From Lewinellaceae bacterium (GTDB lineage Bacteria > Bacteroidota > Bacteroidia > Chitinophagales > Saprospiraceae), in the NCBI GenBank assembly GCA_020636135.1, contig JACJYK010000004.1, positions 1 through 64,000 of the forward strand: 64,000 nt of DNA, written 5' to 3'. Position numbers and translations under genes: made by a program. Position 1 is the first letter of the stretch; the number at the start of each line of letters is the position of its first letter. This document shows, in pieces, positions 16,551 through 26,403 of this stretch. Below the pieces are notes generated by a model. That model was not told the DNA's origin and ran no database searches. It worked only from the letters and a program-made list of their open reading frames with translations.

Positions 16551-18137
16551 TTATTTCACATCCCAAAACAGCTTGCGGTCCAGTTTATCAGTACCTGAGA
16601 TGGCCTGATAATTAGCCGCATTGTAGGTTATCTCATTGCCAGGGATGCTCCAACGCACCGGTGGATTGGTCTGGGTGCTGGAATTATCTACCCAAAACTG
16701 CAGCTGGGGCACGTCAAGACGTCTGAGTTCAGCCCAGTTCTGGTAAGGCTGGATGATGTTGAAATGGACCCATTTCTGGTAAGCGATCAGGGCCATCCTG
16801 GCATCGCTGGTTGTTGCATTGCTCCAGTTGACCGGATCGGAAGCCAGTGTAGCTGTAATCTCCTCCTCCGTCGGAGGTGCTGCTGCTGCTACCTGATCGT
16901 CACTGCCTGCATTCACCGACATATAGAATTCGATGGACTGACGAATTCCGGTTTCGTAGGCAGCCTGCGCCAAGGCATCATTACCACCCTTTACATAATA
17001 TTCCGCTTTCAGGAAGCTGACCTCAGCGGCATTGATGATCACACCGGGGAAATACTGGTTTTGGCTGGTGGTCGTCCGGTTGTAGTAGGCGATCTGACCT
17101 CCATTGACCAGGGCTTGCTGTTCGTTACCAGTCAATAGCGGATCCAGGCCCACGTACTCGCCACCTGCTTCCGTACCCGGCTCAAAAAGAATGCGCAACC
17201 GCGGATCCTGAGAGTCTTTGAGGAAGTTGATCATTTTCTGAGGAGCGTCGTCGCCATCCCATCCGCTGGAATTGATCCCTTGCTGGAAACCCTTGGAATT
17301 GATGGGGGTATTGATGTCATACACATCGATCATGATGTTTTGGCCATTATTCTCAACGACCGGATAATCGGTTGGGTTACCGATGATCTCTGCGATTTCC
17401 GAACCGGCGCGTGAACTGAATTCCGAGCTGGCCGATACACGGGTCAGCATCCGCAAGCGCAGTGAATTGGCATACCGTCTCCACAAATCCAGGTTGCCAT
17501 TATTGATGATGTCCTGTGCTTTGAAGGATGCCTGGAATCCGGTTCCAACGGAAAGCGTCTTCATCTGATCGGCAATGGATTTCAGTTCATCCAGCATGAA
17601 AGCATAGATCGCATCACCCTGATCAAATGGTGCATACGAATTGTTGTAATCACCATTGTTGGTACTCAGCAGACCGGCATCAAAGAATGGTATTTCTCCG
17701 AAAAGGTCAACCATGCGTTCGGTCTCCCCGTAAAGGAATATGGCGGCAGCCATGTTGAAGATCTTCAGATCTTCCTGCTTGGTGGCATCCGTGGCGTTCC
17801 AAACTTTCTGGAACTCGCGGTATTGAGCCAGAACGTCATAATAATTGAACCAAACGTCCTCTACACCGGAAGATCCCGGCACATACTGATTAGGGGTATT
17901 GATCCAGCCGATCGACTGGGTCCACGGATTCAGGGTGATCCGAAGGGTCACAAAGTAATTGCGGTAGTTGGGCACGACGTAGTCCACGCCGGCATTTAAT
18001 ATCCCGGTAAATTGCCGTTCGATCGATGTTGTAGCCACTTTGGAGGGATCCGGATAGGCATCGGCAAAATCCGCTTTCTGGCAGGCCGAGAGCAACACCA
18101 AAACGACCAGGATGCTATTTATTATGATGGATTTCAT
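16551..18137 (-). CDS. SusD/RagB-like outer-membrane lipoprotein
   Basis: A 528-residue nutrient-binding lipoprotein with a signal peptide ending LLSAC (Cys 19). Its layout fits the SusD-like_2 group: N-terminal helices, the YAPFDQGDAIYAFMLDELKS helix pair near residue 165, LRLRMLTRVS around residue 226, and the C-terminal YNAANYQAISGTDKLDRKLF. It caps the SusC transporter encoded 22 bases upstream and captures oligomers outside the cell. No glycoside hydrolase is adjacent, so the substrate cannot be assigned; peptides or glycans are both possible for this subgroup. Confidence 0.93.
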   Translation of the reverse strand: MKSIIINSILVVLVLLSACQKADFADAYPDPSKVATTSIERQFTGILNAGVDYVVPNYRNYFVTLRITLNPWTQSIGWINTPNQYVPGSSGVEDVWFNYYDVLAQYREFQKVWNATDATKQEDLKIFNMAAAIFLYGETERMVDLFGEIPFFDAGLLSTNNGDYNNSYAPFDQGDAIYAFMLDELKSIADQMKTLSVGTGFQASFKAQDIINNGNLDLWRRYANSLRLRMLTRVSASSEFSSRAGSEIAEIIGNPTDYPVVENNGQNIMIDVYDINTPINSKGFQQGINSSGWDGDDAPQKMINFLKDSQDPRLRILFEPGTEAGGEYVGLDPLLTGNEQQALVNGGQIAYYNRTTTSQNQYFPGVIINAAEVSFLKAEYYVKGGNDALAQAAYETGIRQSIEFYMSVNAGSDDQVAAAAPPTEEEITATLASDPVNWSNATTSDARMALIAYQKWVHFNIIQPYQNWAELRRLDVPQLQFWVDNSSTQTNPPVRWSIPGNEITYNAANYQAISGTDKLDRKLFWDVK

Positions 18138-18159
18138 TTTTGGTCTTTTATAGTCGTGA

Positions 18160-21100
18160 TTAAAATTTTGTACGTAACTCCACGCCGAAGGTGCGGAATG
18201 ATGGGTTATTACCTGCGTTGTTTACATTCTGATACCAGCGTGAACCGGCAGTAGTTTGTTCCGGATCCAGATCTTTGATGCTGCGGTAAATGAAGAACAG
18301 GTTACGTCCAAATACGGAGATTCTGGCATTTCTCATACCGGCTTTTGCCGATATTGCTTCGGGAATATTGTATCCAAGTGCGAGTTCGCGAACTTTAAAC
18401 CAATTGTTTTTATTGATATACAACTCATAACGCGAATTGCCGTACTGAGGCCCTCCCCAGTTGTAGGTACCGTTGTAATAAACAGCCTGTGAGATCACAT
18501 TGGTATTGGTTTCACCCGAAAGGGCAACGCCCTCCAGGAGAATACCGTCGTTAAATACCTGCTCACCATTGGGTCCGCGATCGGCTGTCGTCTGGATACC
18601 CTGACCATTGGCATCCACATAGTAACGGAGACCGCCGTGCTCAGCGTCCATGTAATTCAAACTCTCTTGCGTCAAACCCCGGCTGGTCAGCCAGTAGATG
18701 CCGGTCGGCATGATCGAACCACCCACGCTAAAGTCGGCAACGATATCCAGGGTGAATCCGCGATACCCCAGTGAGTTGATGATACCGCCTTCGAAATCAG
18801 GTAATGCATTGCCATATTTTTCCCAGGTATTCCCGTCCAGTTGATACAGACCGTTGGGCGCAACGATCTTTTCACCTTTGTCGTTGGTGGCGATTGGGTG
18901 TGCATAGATGTCACCCATCGGTTGTCCGACCACAGAACGGATCTGAGCGGCATTACCATCAAAGTCAGCGTGCAATAACTCCGTGGCTCCATTGGCCAGT
19001 TTTTCCACAACGTTCACGTTCCGTGCATAATTAACAGTTGCATTCCAGTAGAAATCTTTATTAATGACCACGTCTCCGCCCAGCTGGATCTCAACACCCT
19101 TGTTACGCAAGGTTCCGATGTTGGTCAGTACGGTCCGCGCCCCCGATGATCTGGGCAGGTCGACCGGCAGGATCTGATCCACGATGCGGCCATTGTAAAA
19201 ACTGAAATCGGCACGCAAACGTCCCCAGATATTGCCTTCCAGGCCGATCTCAAACTCACGCTTCTGCTCCGGACGGATCAGGTCGTTACCAAAAGCATTG
19301 CTGATGTAAGAATACAGGATGGGGCGTCCACCTTCGTATTGAACACCCAGGGTGTTCTGATTGTAGGCGATGTTTGCCCGGTAGATATCTGGATAATTAC
19401 CTACGATTCCATAAGATGCACGTAATTTTGCCAACCGGATTGCTTCCGGCAATTCAAAAGCCTCATCCAGCAGGAAACTGGCATTGACCGATGGATATAT
19501 AAAGGAGTTGTTATTGGGTGAGATCGTAGAGGTCCGGTCACGACGTATGGTACCTTCCAGGTAAATGAAGTCCTTGTAACTCAGACTGGCAATACCGAGC
19601 ATGGCGTCCAACACCCGGGATGTCCGGTAATTGGATCCACCCGGAGTATTGATCGAAGCAGAGATGTCAAAGAAATTCTCCGGGCTCAGTCCGCCTGCAG
19701 TACTGCGGTTGACCAGCGTATAATCTTCCTTGCGTGCATTGTAGCCGGCTTTCAAACCCAGATCCAGGTCCGGGGTCAGGCTGATGTCATAAGACAACAA
19801 CACATCACCGTAAACCAGGGTATTCACCTCATTGCTCAGGGAAAATCCGCCACCCGGATTCGCATACAAAGCGCTGGGCTGTTCCGTAGAGTTACGGTTC
19901 TGGATATCCAGGGTAGTGAGGTCGGTACCAATAATACCGCGCAGTTTCAATCCATCCATGATTTCCCAGCTTTGCTGGATGTTGGCGATCACCCGGTTGC
20001 TGTATTCGTCCGAATGCTGCTCATTGACACGCCAGACGTAATCGGCAATGTCACCTTTAAATCCGTTGTAGATGATGTTTTCATCCGGCGTAAGGCTGGC
20101 CTGGGTGCCGGTACGGAATTTGTATCCCAGACTGGTCTTGTACTTATTGAAGTACCAGTCTGCCGCTTCAAAGGTGTTCATCATGCCGGTAAAATTGTTG
20201 ATCAGCCGGTCCACCTTGTAGGGGCGGTCCTTCGTATACTGGTTGATGTACTTGACGTTCAGAATGGTGTTCAGTCGCTTACTGGTATTAAAGCTGGTTG
20301 TCAGGTTTGCAATGTTCCGCTGGTTTTTCGATCCGAATGAAATCATCTGATTATCCTGGCGGGTAAAGGAGAAACGAATCGAGGACCGGTCGTTGGCATT
20401 GGTGACAGCCAGGTTGATATCCGAACTGTGGGCATTCTGGAAAAGATCGGCATAACTGGCATTGGATGCTACATATGGCCGGATCACCCCATCCCAGGCC
20501 ATGATCGGCTGGCCGTCAAATAATGGACCGAAATTGACACTGGTATTAACCAAACCCCGGGTGTCCGGAGTCCCATCCTTATTGACGTCGTAATAAATGA
20601 AGCCTTCTTCATCCTGGCCGGCATCGGCGAGATTCGTAAAATAACCCGGACCGCGGATGTTCTGGTAACGCGGCAGGTAGGCGATGCGATCGGCGCTGTA
20701 ACTGGCATTGAATTCAACACCAAATCCCTTTCCTTTCTTGGAGGTCAGCAGGATCACACCGTTGACAGCTTCTGAACCGTAGAGGGCAGCAGCAGAAGCA
20801 CCTTTCAGCACGGATATGTTTTCGATGTCATCCATGTTGATGTCGGTAAGACCATTTCCCCGGATGCGCTGATCACCCCAGTAATTGGTGTTGTTGTATT
20901 CACCGTTACGGATCGGAACGCCATCCAGCACGATGAGTGGCTGGGTGTTTCCGGTGATTGACGAGAAGCCCCTTACGTTGATGTTCGAACCACTGGTGGC
21001 ACCACCGGGGGTGGTACGTATCGATACTCCCGGCGCCTTGCCGTACAGAGCGGTCGCAAAATTGGTGATGGGTGTCATTTCCAATTCCCTGGCATCAATC

Positions 21101-21465
21101 GTACTGGCAGCATACCCCAACGCTTTACGCTCACGGGTAATACCCAGTCCGGTGACCACCACTTCATCCAGCATGGCTCCGGTGATCAGGACCACGTCGA
21201 TCTGGGTCTGACCATTGACGGCGATTTCCTGCGTCTGGAAGCCGGTGTACGAGAAGACCAGGGTAGCCCCGGCATCATTCAGTTTGAGTTGGTAGGACCC
21301 GTCGATATCGGTAATGGTACCGTTAGAAGTCCCCTTCTCGAGGATAGAAACCCCAATGAGCGGTTCACCGGTGTCCGATGTAACCACCCCCTGGATGTTC
21401 TGCCCCATCAAAGTTGCCACCAGGAGGGTAGCAAAAAAGAGTAGACAAGATTTTTTCATTTCCAA
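18160..21465 (-). CDS. SusC/RagA-family TonB-dependent outer-membrane transporter
   Basis: An 1,101-residue transporter. It has a signal peptide (ends TLMGQN), a carboxypeptidase-regulatory-like N-terminal extension (IQGVVTSDTGEPLIGVSILE ... GSYQLKLNDAG), then the SusC box region (LDEVVVTGLGITRERKALGY) and plug domain with NVRGFSSITG, PLIVLDGVPIRNG and ISVLKGASAAALYGSEAVNG. A 22-stranded barrel of about 850 residues follows, ending in FRTFGVELRTKF. It imports the substrate bound by SusD using TonB-ExbBD energy. The 384-base region upstream should hold the promoter. Confidence 0.96.
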   Translation of the reverse strand: MEMKKSCLLFFATLLVATLMGQNIQGVVTSDTGEPLIGVSILEKGTSNGTITDIDGSYQLKLNDAGATLVFSYTGFQTQEIAVNGQTQIDVVLITGAMLDEVVVTGLGITRERKALGYAASTIDARELEMTPITNFATALYGKAPGVSIRTTPGGATSGSNINVRGFSSITGNTQPLIVLDGVPIRNGEYNNTNYWGDQRIRGNGLTDINMDDIENISVLKGASAAALYGSEAVNGVILLTSKKGKGFGVEFNASYSADRIAYLPRYQNIRGPGYFTNLADAGQDEEGFIYYDVNKDGTPDTRGLVNTSVNFGPLFDGQPIMAWDGVIRPYVASNASYADLFQNAHSSDINLAVTNANDRSSIRFSFTRQDNQMISFGSKNQRNIANLTTSFNTSKRLNTILNVKYINQYTKDRPYKVDRLINNFTGMMNTFEAADWYFNKYKTSLGYKFRTGTQASLTPDENIIYNGFKGDIADYVWRVNEQHSDEYSNRVIANIQQSWEIMDGLKLRGIIGTDLTTLDIQNRNSTEQPSALYANPGGGFSLSNEVNTLVYGDVLLSYDISLTPDLDLGLKAGYNARKEDYTLVNRSTAGGLSPENFFDISASINTPGGSNYRTSRVLDAMLGIASLSYKDFIYLEGTIRRDRTSTISPNNNSFIYPSVNASFLLDEAFELPEAIRLAKLRASYGIVGNYPDIYRANIAYNQNTLGVQYEGGRPILYSYISNAFGNDLIRPEQKREFEIGLEGNIWGRLRADFSFYNGRIVDQILPVDLPRSSGARTVLTNIGTLRNKGVEIQLGGDVVINKDFYWNATVNYARNVNVVEKLANGATELLHADFDGNAAQIRSVVGQPMGDIYAHPIATNDKGEKIVAPNGLYQLDGNTWEKYGNALPDFEGGIINSLGYRGFTLDIVADFSVGGSIMPTGIYWLTSRGLTQESLNYMDAEHGGLRYYVDANGQGIQTTADRGPNGEQVFNDGILLEGVALSGETNTNVISQAVYYNGTYNWGGPQYGNSRYELYINKNNWFKVRELALGYNIPEAISAKAGMRNARISVFGRNLFFIYRSIKDLDPEQTTAGSRWYQNVNNAGNNPSFRTFGVELRTKF

Positions 21466-21849
21466 TGAGATTTAGGTGAAATAAAGAAGTGTTTTAGGCA
21501 GCTGGCTTAATAAGAAGGTGTAAACCAAGGCCTGTTTATTATGTTATTGCAAATCCACGGGAAATTTATCAATCTTTTTTAATTATTTAATATCTTCTTA
21601 ATAATATTATGTTAACGGGCGTAAATTTTAAACTTTGGGAGCATTATTGAGCTAAACTTTGCTATTAGGCGGGAACTTTTACATATTTCACCCCTCCTGC
21701 GGAAGGTATCCACGCGTTGGAAGAAACAAGCCAGCCGTTTCCAACCAGCTTTCCCTCCACTTTTCAGCTTTGTAAACTACTTTTTCACCGCCCACCGGCG
21801 GCTAATCCGTTCACAATGGTTAACTTTCGCGACCGATAAATCCTTAAAC
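21466..21849. other. Divergent intergenic region upstream of SusC
   Basis: 384 bases between the leftward SusC gene and the rightward Dabb-domain gene. The SusC-proximal half is strongly AT-rich (runs of T and TTAATA near 21575-21610), as expected for a Bacteroidota promoter and leader. I could not find a convincing -33/-7 pair, an ORF or a stable hairpin. Confidence 0.4.
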
Positions 21850-22173
21850 ATGAGCGCAAAGCCTACCATTATCCATCACGTATTTTTCTGGTTAAAGAAT
21901 CCTGACTCCCAGTCTGACCTGGATCAGCTCCTCAAGGGCATCAAAGCACTGGCTGCCATCTCGACCGTCCGGGAGTTGCATGTAGGGGTGCCCGCTGCAA
22001 CCGAAGAGCGGGATGTCATAGACAGCAGCTGGTCTGCCTCCGAGCTCATGTATTTTGATTCGGTCGAAGATCAGAATGAATACCAGGTGGATCCCTTGCA
22101 TAAAAAATTCATTGCTGAATGCGGGCACCTGTGGAGCAAAGTGCTGGTATTCGATATCGAAGGTAAGGGTTAA
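21850..22173 (+). CDS. Dabb-domain (stress-responsive alpha/beta barrel) protein
   Basis: A 107-residue protein matching the small Dabb ferredoxin-like fold. It opens IIHHVFFWLKNPDSQSDLDQ, with the conserved 'HHVFFW' first strand, then LHVGVPAATEERDVIDSSW and a C-terminal helix and strand around LHKKFIAECGHLWSKVLVFD. Such proteins form dimers; some are plant stress proteins or bacterial monooxygenase-like enzymes, and many have no known role. It appears monocistronic, divergent from SusC and convergent with the next gene. Confidence 0.85.
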   Translation: MSAKPTIIHHVFFWLKNPDSQSDLDQLLKGIKALAAISTVRELHVGVPAATEERDVIDSSWSASELMYFDSVEDQNEYQVDPLHKKFIAECGHLWSKVLVFDIEGKG

Positions 22174-22257
22174 GGTTACCGGGGAATTGAAATGCCGCCC
22201 TGGCCGGCAGGCTATCAACCTCAATTTGACAGTATTGCCAGCTACCGGAACGCTTTC

Positions 22258-22929
22258 TTATTGTTTGGTCTGACCATAGTAGGCAAGCGCTTGCTTCAGT
22301 CCTGCATCTGTCTCGACATCGATGGCATGGTCATCGACGTACTTCTCAATATCTTTTGAGTCACCCAGCATCTTCAGCACAACTTTGCGCCTGGGCCTGA
22401 ATTCTTTCATTTCTCCATCCACCAGGAAGAAATAGTGGGAAATGGGGTTAAATCGCTTAAACTCCACTTTGTTACCCACATTCTGTACTACCTGTGTACT
22501 GACCTCCACTTTAAAGTGTTTCACGCAATAGATGCCGTTGCCCACGTAAATCTGCTCAACCCATTGGCCCTGAACCGGCGGAAGCAATTCTGTGACAAAA
22601 CGCATCGTATCCTTACCCTGAAAAACCTCCACCATCAGACACTGGCTTTCGTCGAGTTCGATGTAATGATCACCCTGCTTCACTTCAAAGCCATGGGAGT
22701 ATCCGTTGTAATTCAGGGTAAGGTCCAGGAATATGGTGCCTCCCTTGCCAATGATCCTGCCGTTCTGCCAGTCTTTGAAAAGCATGGGATCCCCATCAAT
22801 CTTTTCATACCGGCTGGGTTCCACCGGCGTGGCATTTTGAAAAATGAGCGGCTCCTGCCCAAAGGTAAAGCCGGTAATTGCCAGAAAAAAAGGGAGAATC
22901 AACAGGAGGCGCATGTGCATTCGTTTCAC
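22258..22929 (-). CDS. Hypothetical secreted protein
   Basis: A 223-residue protein with a Sec signal peptide (hydrophobic core LLLILPFFLAITGFTFG). The mature part begins QEPLIFQNATPVEPSRYEK. It is mainly beta-strand up to about residue 180 (for example GGTIFLDLTLNYNGYSHGFE) and ends in a helical tail with YVDDHAIDVETDAGLKQAL. The Bacteroidota-typical phrase 'Y-V-L-DGE-KEFRPRRK' (LVDGEMKEFRPRRKVVLKML) is familiar from unnamed periplasmic proteins, but I cannot assign a function. Confidence 0.6.
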   Translation of the reverse strand: MKRMHMRLLLILPFFLAITGFTFGQEPLIFQNATPVEPSRYEKIDGDPMLFKDWQNGRIIGKGGTIFLDLTLNYNGYSHGFEVKQGDHYIELDESQCLMVEVFQGKDTMRFVTELLPPVQGQWVEQIYVGNGIYCVKHFKVEVSTQVVQNVGNKVEFKRFNPISHYFFLVDGEMKEFRPRRKVVLKMLGDSKDIEKYVDDHAIDVETDAGLKQALAYYGQTKQ

Positions 22930-23005
22930 CTAAATTAGAATTTATGTGTGAAATACACATGCTGCCGGATCGAAAATGAGTCAACTATGATGTATCCTTA
23001 CCCGA

Positions 23006-23446
23006 TCAGTTGAAGTTGACTTTGACATCCTCAGGATGGCACTTGGTACAGGATGCCTGGTCCAAATATTGCCCGAAAGGCCGCTGGATGGGTTCCTGCG
23101 TCATCAGGGTATGCTTGATCAGATTACCCAATAAGCGGGTGTCAATATGCATATCCAACCATAGGGAGTCCCGGGACTCCGGGTAGGTCACCAGGATCAT
23201 CGGGATCAGCCCGCCCCGGTACTGGGTCGTATCGCTGAAAATGACCCAGTTGCGATCCTTCTTCTGCTTGAACTCAAGCTCCTGATAAGGGTACCAGGCA
23301 ATGGTCATCTCCACCGGCGCATGGTAGCCAATGACCTGAGTGGTCTTAACCTGGCGCGCTCTGGTCGGTACCAACTCACGTGATCCGGAACATGCCAGCC
23401 AGGTCACAATAAAGAAAAGCAGGTAGACCACTGACATTCGTTTCAT
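23006..23446 (-). CDS. Small lipoprotein with C-terminal haem-binding motif
   Basis: A 146-residue protein from ATG 23446. The frame extends to 23632, but only the later start gives a clean lipoprotein signal (YLLFFIVTWLAC). Near the C-terminus CTKCH (about residues 135-139) is a single c-type haem attachment motif, preceded by FGQYLDQAS and followed by only about seven residues. The central part contains WYPYQELEFKQKKDRNWVIF. It is probably a periplasmic or surface one-haem protein. A zinc site cannot be excluded. The gene is divergent from the GH63 gene. Confidence 0.6.
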   Translation of the reverse strand: MKRMSVVYLLFFIVTWLACSGSRELVPTRARQVKTTQVIGYHAPVEMTIAWYPYQELEFKQKKDRNWVIFSDTTQYRGGLIPMILVTYPESRDSLWLDMHIDTRLLGNLIKHTLMTQEPIQRPFGQYLDQASCTKCHPEDVKVNFN

Positions 23447-23670
23447 GACTTTCACTTTAAAGAGACAAACAAGGCTATTTTCCTGAATAATCATCACGAT
23501 ACCAATGACATACATCACCACCACCGGAGACCTGAGGGCTCTGGCGTCCATCAGATTATTGAGCGGATTAAAAAAGTTCAAATGGTAGTCCTCCCCAAAA
23601 AATACATTCGGATACGTACCTTTGATCTTCATCAGCTAAAAAAGTCCTTACCAGAGTACAATCGTAAGCT

Positions 23671-26328
23671 ATGGAGCACATCCATGCGGAACAGCAGCGT
23701 TTATTCGCAGCGCGGCACGGAGAAGAATGGAAGAAATGGGGGCCTTATGTGGCCGACCGGCAATGGGCCACCGTAAGGGAGGATTACAGTGAAAACGGAT
23801 CCGTCTGGGAGTACATCAATCACGACCGGGCCCGCAGCTATGCCTACCGGTGGGGCGAAGATGGTATTGCCGGTTTCAGTAACGACCGCCAGATACTATG
23901 TCTGGCACCGGTATTCTGGAATGGCAGGGATCCCATCCTGAAAGAAAGGCTTTTTGGACTTACCAATTGGCAGGGCAACCACGGTGAGGACGTCAAGGAA
24001 TTGTATTTCCACCTGGCCGCGACTCCCACGTATTCCTACTGCAGGTTTTTGTATAAATACCCTATTCAAACTTATCCCTACCAGGATTTGATCGAGAAAA
24101 ACCAGCGCAGCCGGGCCCAACCTGAATTTGAAGTATTGGACACGGGAGTCTTCAACCATCAGCGTTATTATGATTGCTTCATCGAATATGCCAAAGGCGG
24201 TCCCGAAGACATCCTGTTAAAAATCACCGTGCATAACCGGTCGCGCCGCTCAGCACTGCTTCACATCCTGCCCCACCTCTGGTTCCGTAACTACTGGAAA
24301 CACAATGCCAAATACAATCCACCCAAGATACGATCGGCTGGCCCAAAACATATTCAGGCCCAGTCCATCCGTGATGGAGGGTATTGGCTATATCATGAAG
24401 AGGGAACCCAGTTGTTCTGCGATAACGAAACCAATACCGAACGACTTTTCCAGACTCCGGCCGACCATACCTACTCCAAAGACGGGATTCACGATCATGT
24501 CGTGTACGGACTGGACACCGTCAATCCGGACCTGCGAGGCACCAAAGCAGCGGTATGGATCAAAGCTCAAATTCCGGGTAATAAATCCTACACGGTGCGG
24601 ATCCGGCTAAGTAAGAAACCGCTGGAAGAACCCTGGCAACATTTCGAATCCATCTTTGCCACCCGACTGTCAGAAGCTGAAAATTTTTACCATAACCTTT
24701 TGCCATCCACACTGTCTTTGCAGCGGACTGAATTGATCCGGCAGGCTTATGCCGGCCTGCTCTGGTCGAAACAATTTTACTACCTGGATGTCTTCCAGTG
24801 GCTGTTCGGAGAACCCGGTTCCAAGAAACTACCCGAACGGAATCACCTGCGCAATTTTGACTGGCAGCACCTGACCAACCGCAACGTCATATCAATGCCC
24901 GACAAATGGGAATATCCGTGGTATGCGGCCTGGGACCTTGCCTTTCACACCGTGGCCTTTTCGACCATCGATATCGACTTCGCCAAAGAACAGCTCCTCC
25001 TCATCCTGCGCGAGTACTACATGCACCCTAACGGTCAGATACCGGCCTACGAATGGAATTTCAGCGATGTGAATCCACCTGTCCATTCCTGGGCGGTATG
25101 GCAGGTTTACATCAGGGACAAACAACTCAACAATCATCCCGACCTGGATTACCTGGAGCGTGCCTTTCAGAAATTACTGATCAACTTTACCTGGTGGGTT
25201 AATCAAAAGGATGTCAATGGCATCGATCTCTTTGAAGGAGGCTTCCTGGGCCTGGACAACATCGGGGTCTTTGACCGCAATCACATGCCTCCGGGCATTA
25301 AAAAACTGCAGCAGGCCGATGCCACCAGCTGGATGGCTCTTTTCGCCTTAAACATGCTGCGTATGTCCCTGGAACTGGCCCAGTACAATGCCTCCTACGA
25401 AGAATCCGCTGCCAAATTCTTTCGCCATTTTCTCAATATCGCCTGGGCCATGCACCACATCGGCAAGAAGGACATTTCCCTGTGGGATGATGAAGATGCC
25501 TTTTATTACGATGTCGTCCAACTGGACAACGGGACCAATGAACGCATGCGGGTACGGTCCCTGGTAGGTATTATCCCACTCTTTGCAGTTGAGGTCATGC
25601 ATAAGGACTTGTTTAAGAACCTGGATGAATTCAATAGCCGGGCCATTACCATCATCCGCACCCGGCCGGATCTGGCGTCCCTGATATCCCGCATTGAAGA
25701 AGATAACGATGACGGATTCTACCTCTTCTCCATCATGCGGGGCTTCCGGCTGGAGCACTTGTTAAAAAGACTGCTTGATGAGGAGGAGTTTCTCTCCGAC
25801 TATGGAATCCGATCTCTTTCAAAATATCACAAGGATCACCCATTTGTTTTTGAACATCATGGGAAACATTCCATCCACTACGAACCGGGGGAAAGTTCAA
25901 CCAATATGTTCGGAGGTAATTCGAACTGGAGAGGTCCCATCTGGTTGCCACTCAACTACCTGATCATCCAGTCCTTACGGGAATATTATACCTATTATGG
26001 TCCCAGCTATGTTTATGAGTTTCCCACTGGGTCTGGCATAAAACTAAACCTGAGACAGATCGCCCTGGAGATCAGCAAAAGGTTGTTACGGCTTTTTGAG
26101 ATCGATGAAGAAAATAAATTCACCTATCACAACGACGATCAGGAACACCACTTTGCAGCCGACCCGCACTTTAAAGGATTGCATTTATTCTACGAGTTCT
26201 TTCACGGGGATACCGGCCAGGGCCTGGGTGCTTCCCACCAGACCGGTTGGACGGCGCTTATTGTGAATATTATTCTGGAGATGGAAAAAGAGGAAGCCTG
26301 GTTAAACCAGGAAGCGATTAATAGTTAG
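23671..26328 (+). CDS. Glucosidase, GH63-like (mannosyl-oligosaccharide glucosidase family)
   Basis: An 885-residue protein of the bacterial GH63-like group. The N-terminal beta-sandwich (residues about 10-330) includes YRWGEDGIAGFSND and FWNGRDPILKERLFGLTNWQGNHGED. The (alpha/alpha)6 barrel includes WEYPWYAAWDLAFHTVAFS near residue 410 and NMFGGNSNWRGPIWLPLNYL near 755, the conserved catalytic-barrel segments. No signal peptide is seen, so it is probably cytoplasmic. It likely removes alpha-linked glucose from oligosaccharides or glucosyl compounds; the true substrate is unknown. A TACCTTTG box at 23617-23624 resembles the Bacteroidota -7 element. Confidence 0.85.
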   Translation: MEHIHAEQQRLFAARHGEEWKKWGPYVADRQWATVREDYSENGSVWEYINHDRARSYAYRWGEDGIAGFSNDRQILCLAPVFWNGRDPILKERLFGLTNWQGNHGEDVKELYFHLAATPTYSYCRFLYKYPIQTYPYQDLIEKNQRSRAQPEFEVLDTGVFNHQRYYDCFIEYAKGGPEDILLKITVHNRSRRSALLHILPHLWFRNYWKHNAKYNPPKIRSAGPKHIQAQSIRDGGYWLYHEEGTQLFCDNETNTERLFQTPADHTYSKDGIHDHVVYGLDTVNPDLRGTKAAVWIKAQIPGNKSYTVRIRLSKKPLEEPWQHFESIFATRLSEAENFYHNLLPSTLSLQRTELIRQAYAGLLWSKQFYYLDVFQWLFGEPGSKKLPERNHLRNFDWQHLTNRNVISMPDKWEYPWYAAWDLAFHTVAFSTIDIDFAKEQLLLILREYYMHPNGQIPAYEWNFSDVNPPVHSWAVWQVYIRDKQLNNHPDLDYLERAFQKLLINFTWWVNQKDVNGIDLFEGGFLGLDNIGVFDRNHMPPGIKKLQQADATSWMALFALNMLRMSLELAQYNASYEESAAKFFRHFLNIAWAMHHIGKKDISLWDDEDAFYYDVVQLDNGTNERMRVRSLVGIIPLFAVEVMHKDLFKNLDEFNSRAITIIRTRPDLASLISRIEEDNDDGFYLFSIMRGFRLEHLLKRLLDEEEFLSDYGIRSLSKYHKDHPFVFEHHGKHSIHYEPGESSTNMFGGNSNWRGPIWLPLNYLIIQSLREYYTYYGPSYVYEFPTGSGIKLNLRQIALEISKRLLRLFEIDEENKFTYHNDDQEHHFAADPHFKGLHLFYEFFHGDTGQGLGASHQTGWTALIVNIILEMEKEEAWLNQEAINS

Positions 26329-26403
26329 CGGGTCCGATCTCATGAGCGAACAGCAATTCTTTTCATCCTTACTGGTTGCCTGGGCCGGGAGTAGGATGTG
26401 GGA

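Noticed and set aside
21640..21690. TTTG and TAAACTTTG boxes as a promoter of the Dabb gene
   Set aside because: Spacing of 15 bases and an extra base in the -7 box do not fit the Bacteroidota consensus, and it is about 170 bases from the gene.
23447..23632. N-terminal extension of the small haem-motif lipoprotein
   Set aside because: It would place the lipoprotein signal in the middle of the protein; the ATG at 23446 is a better start.
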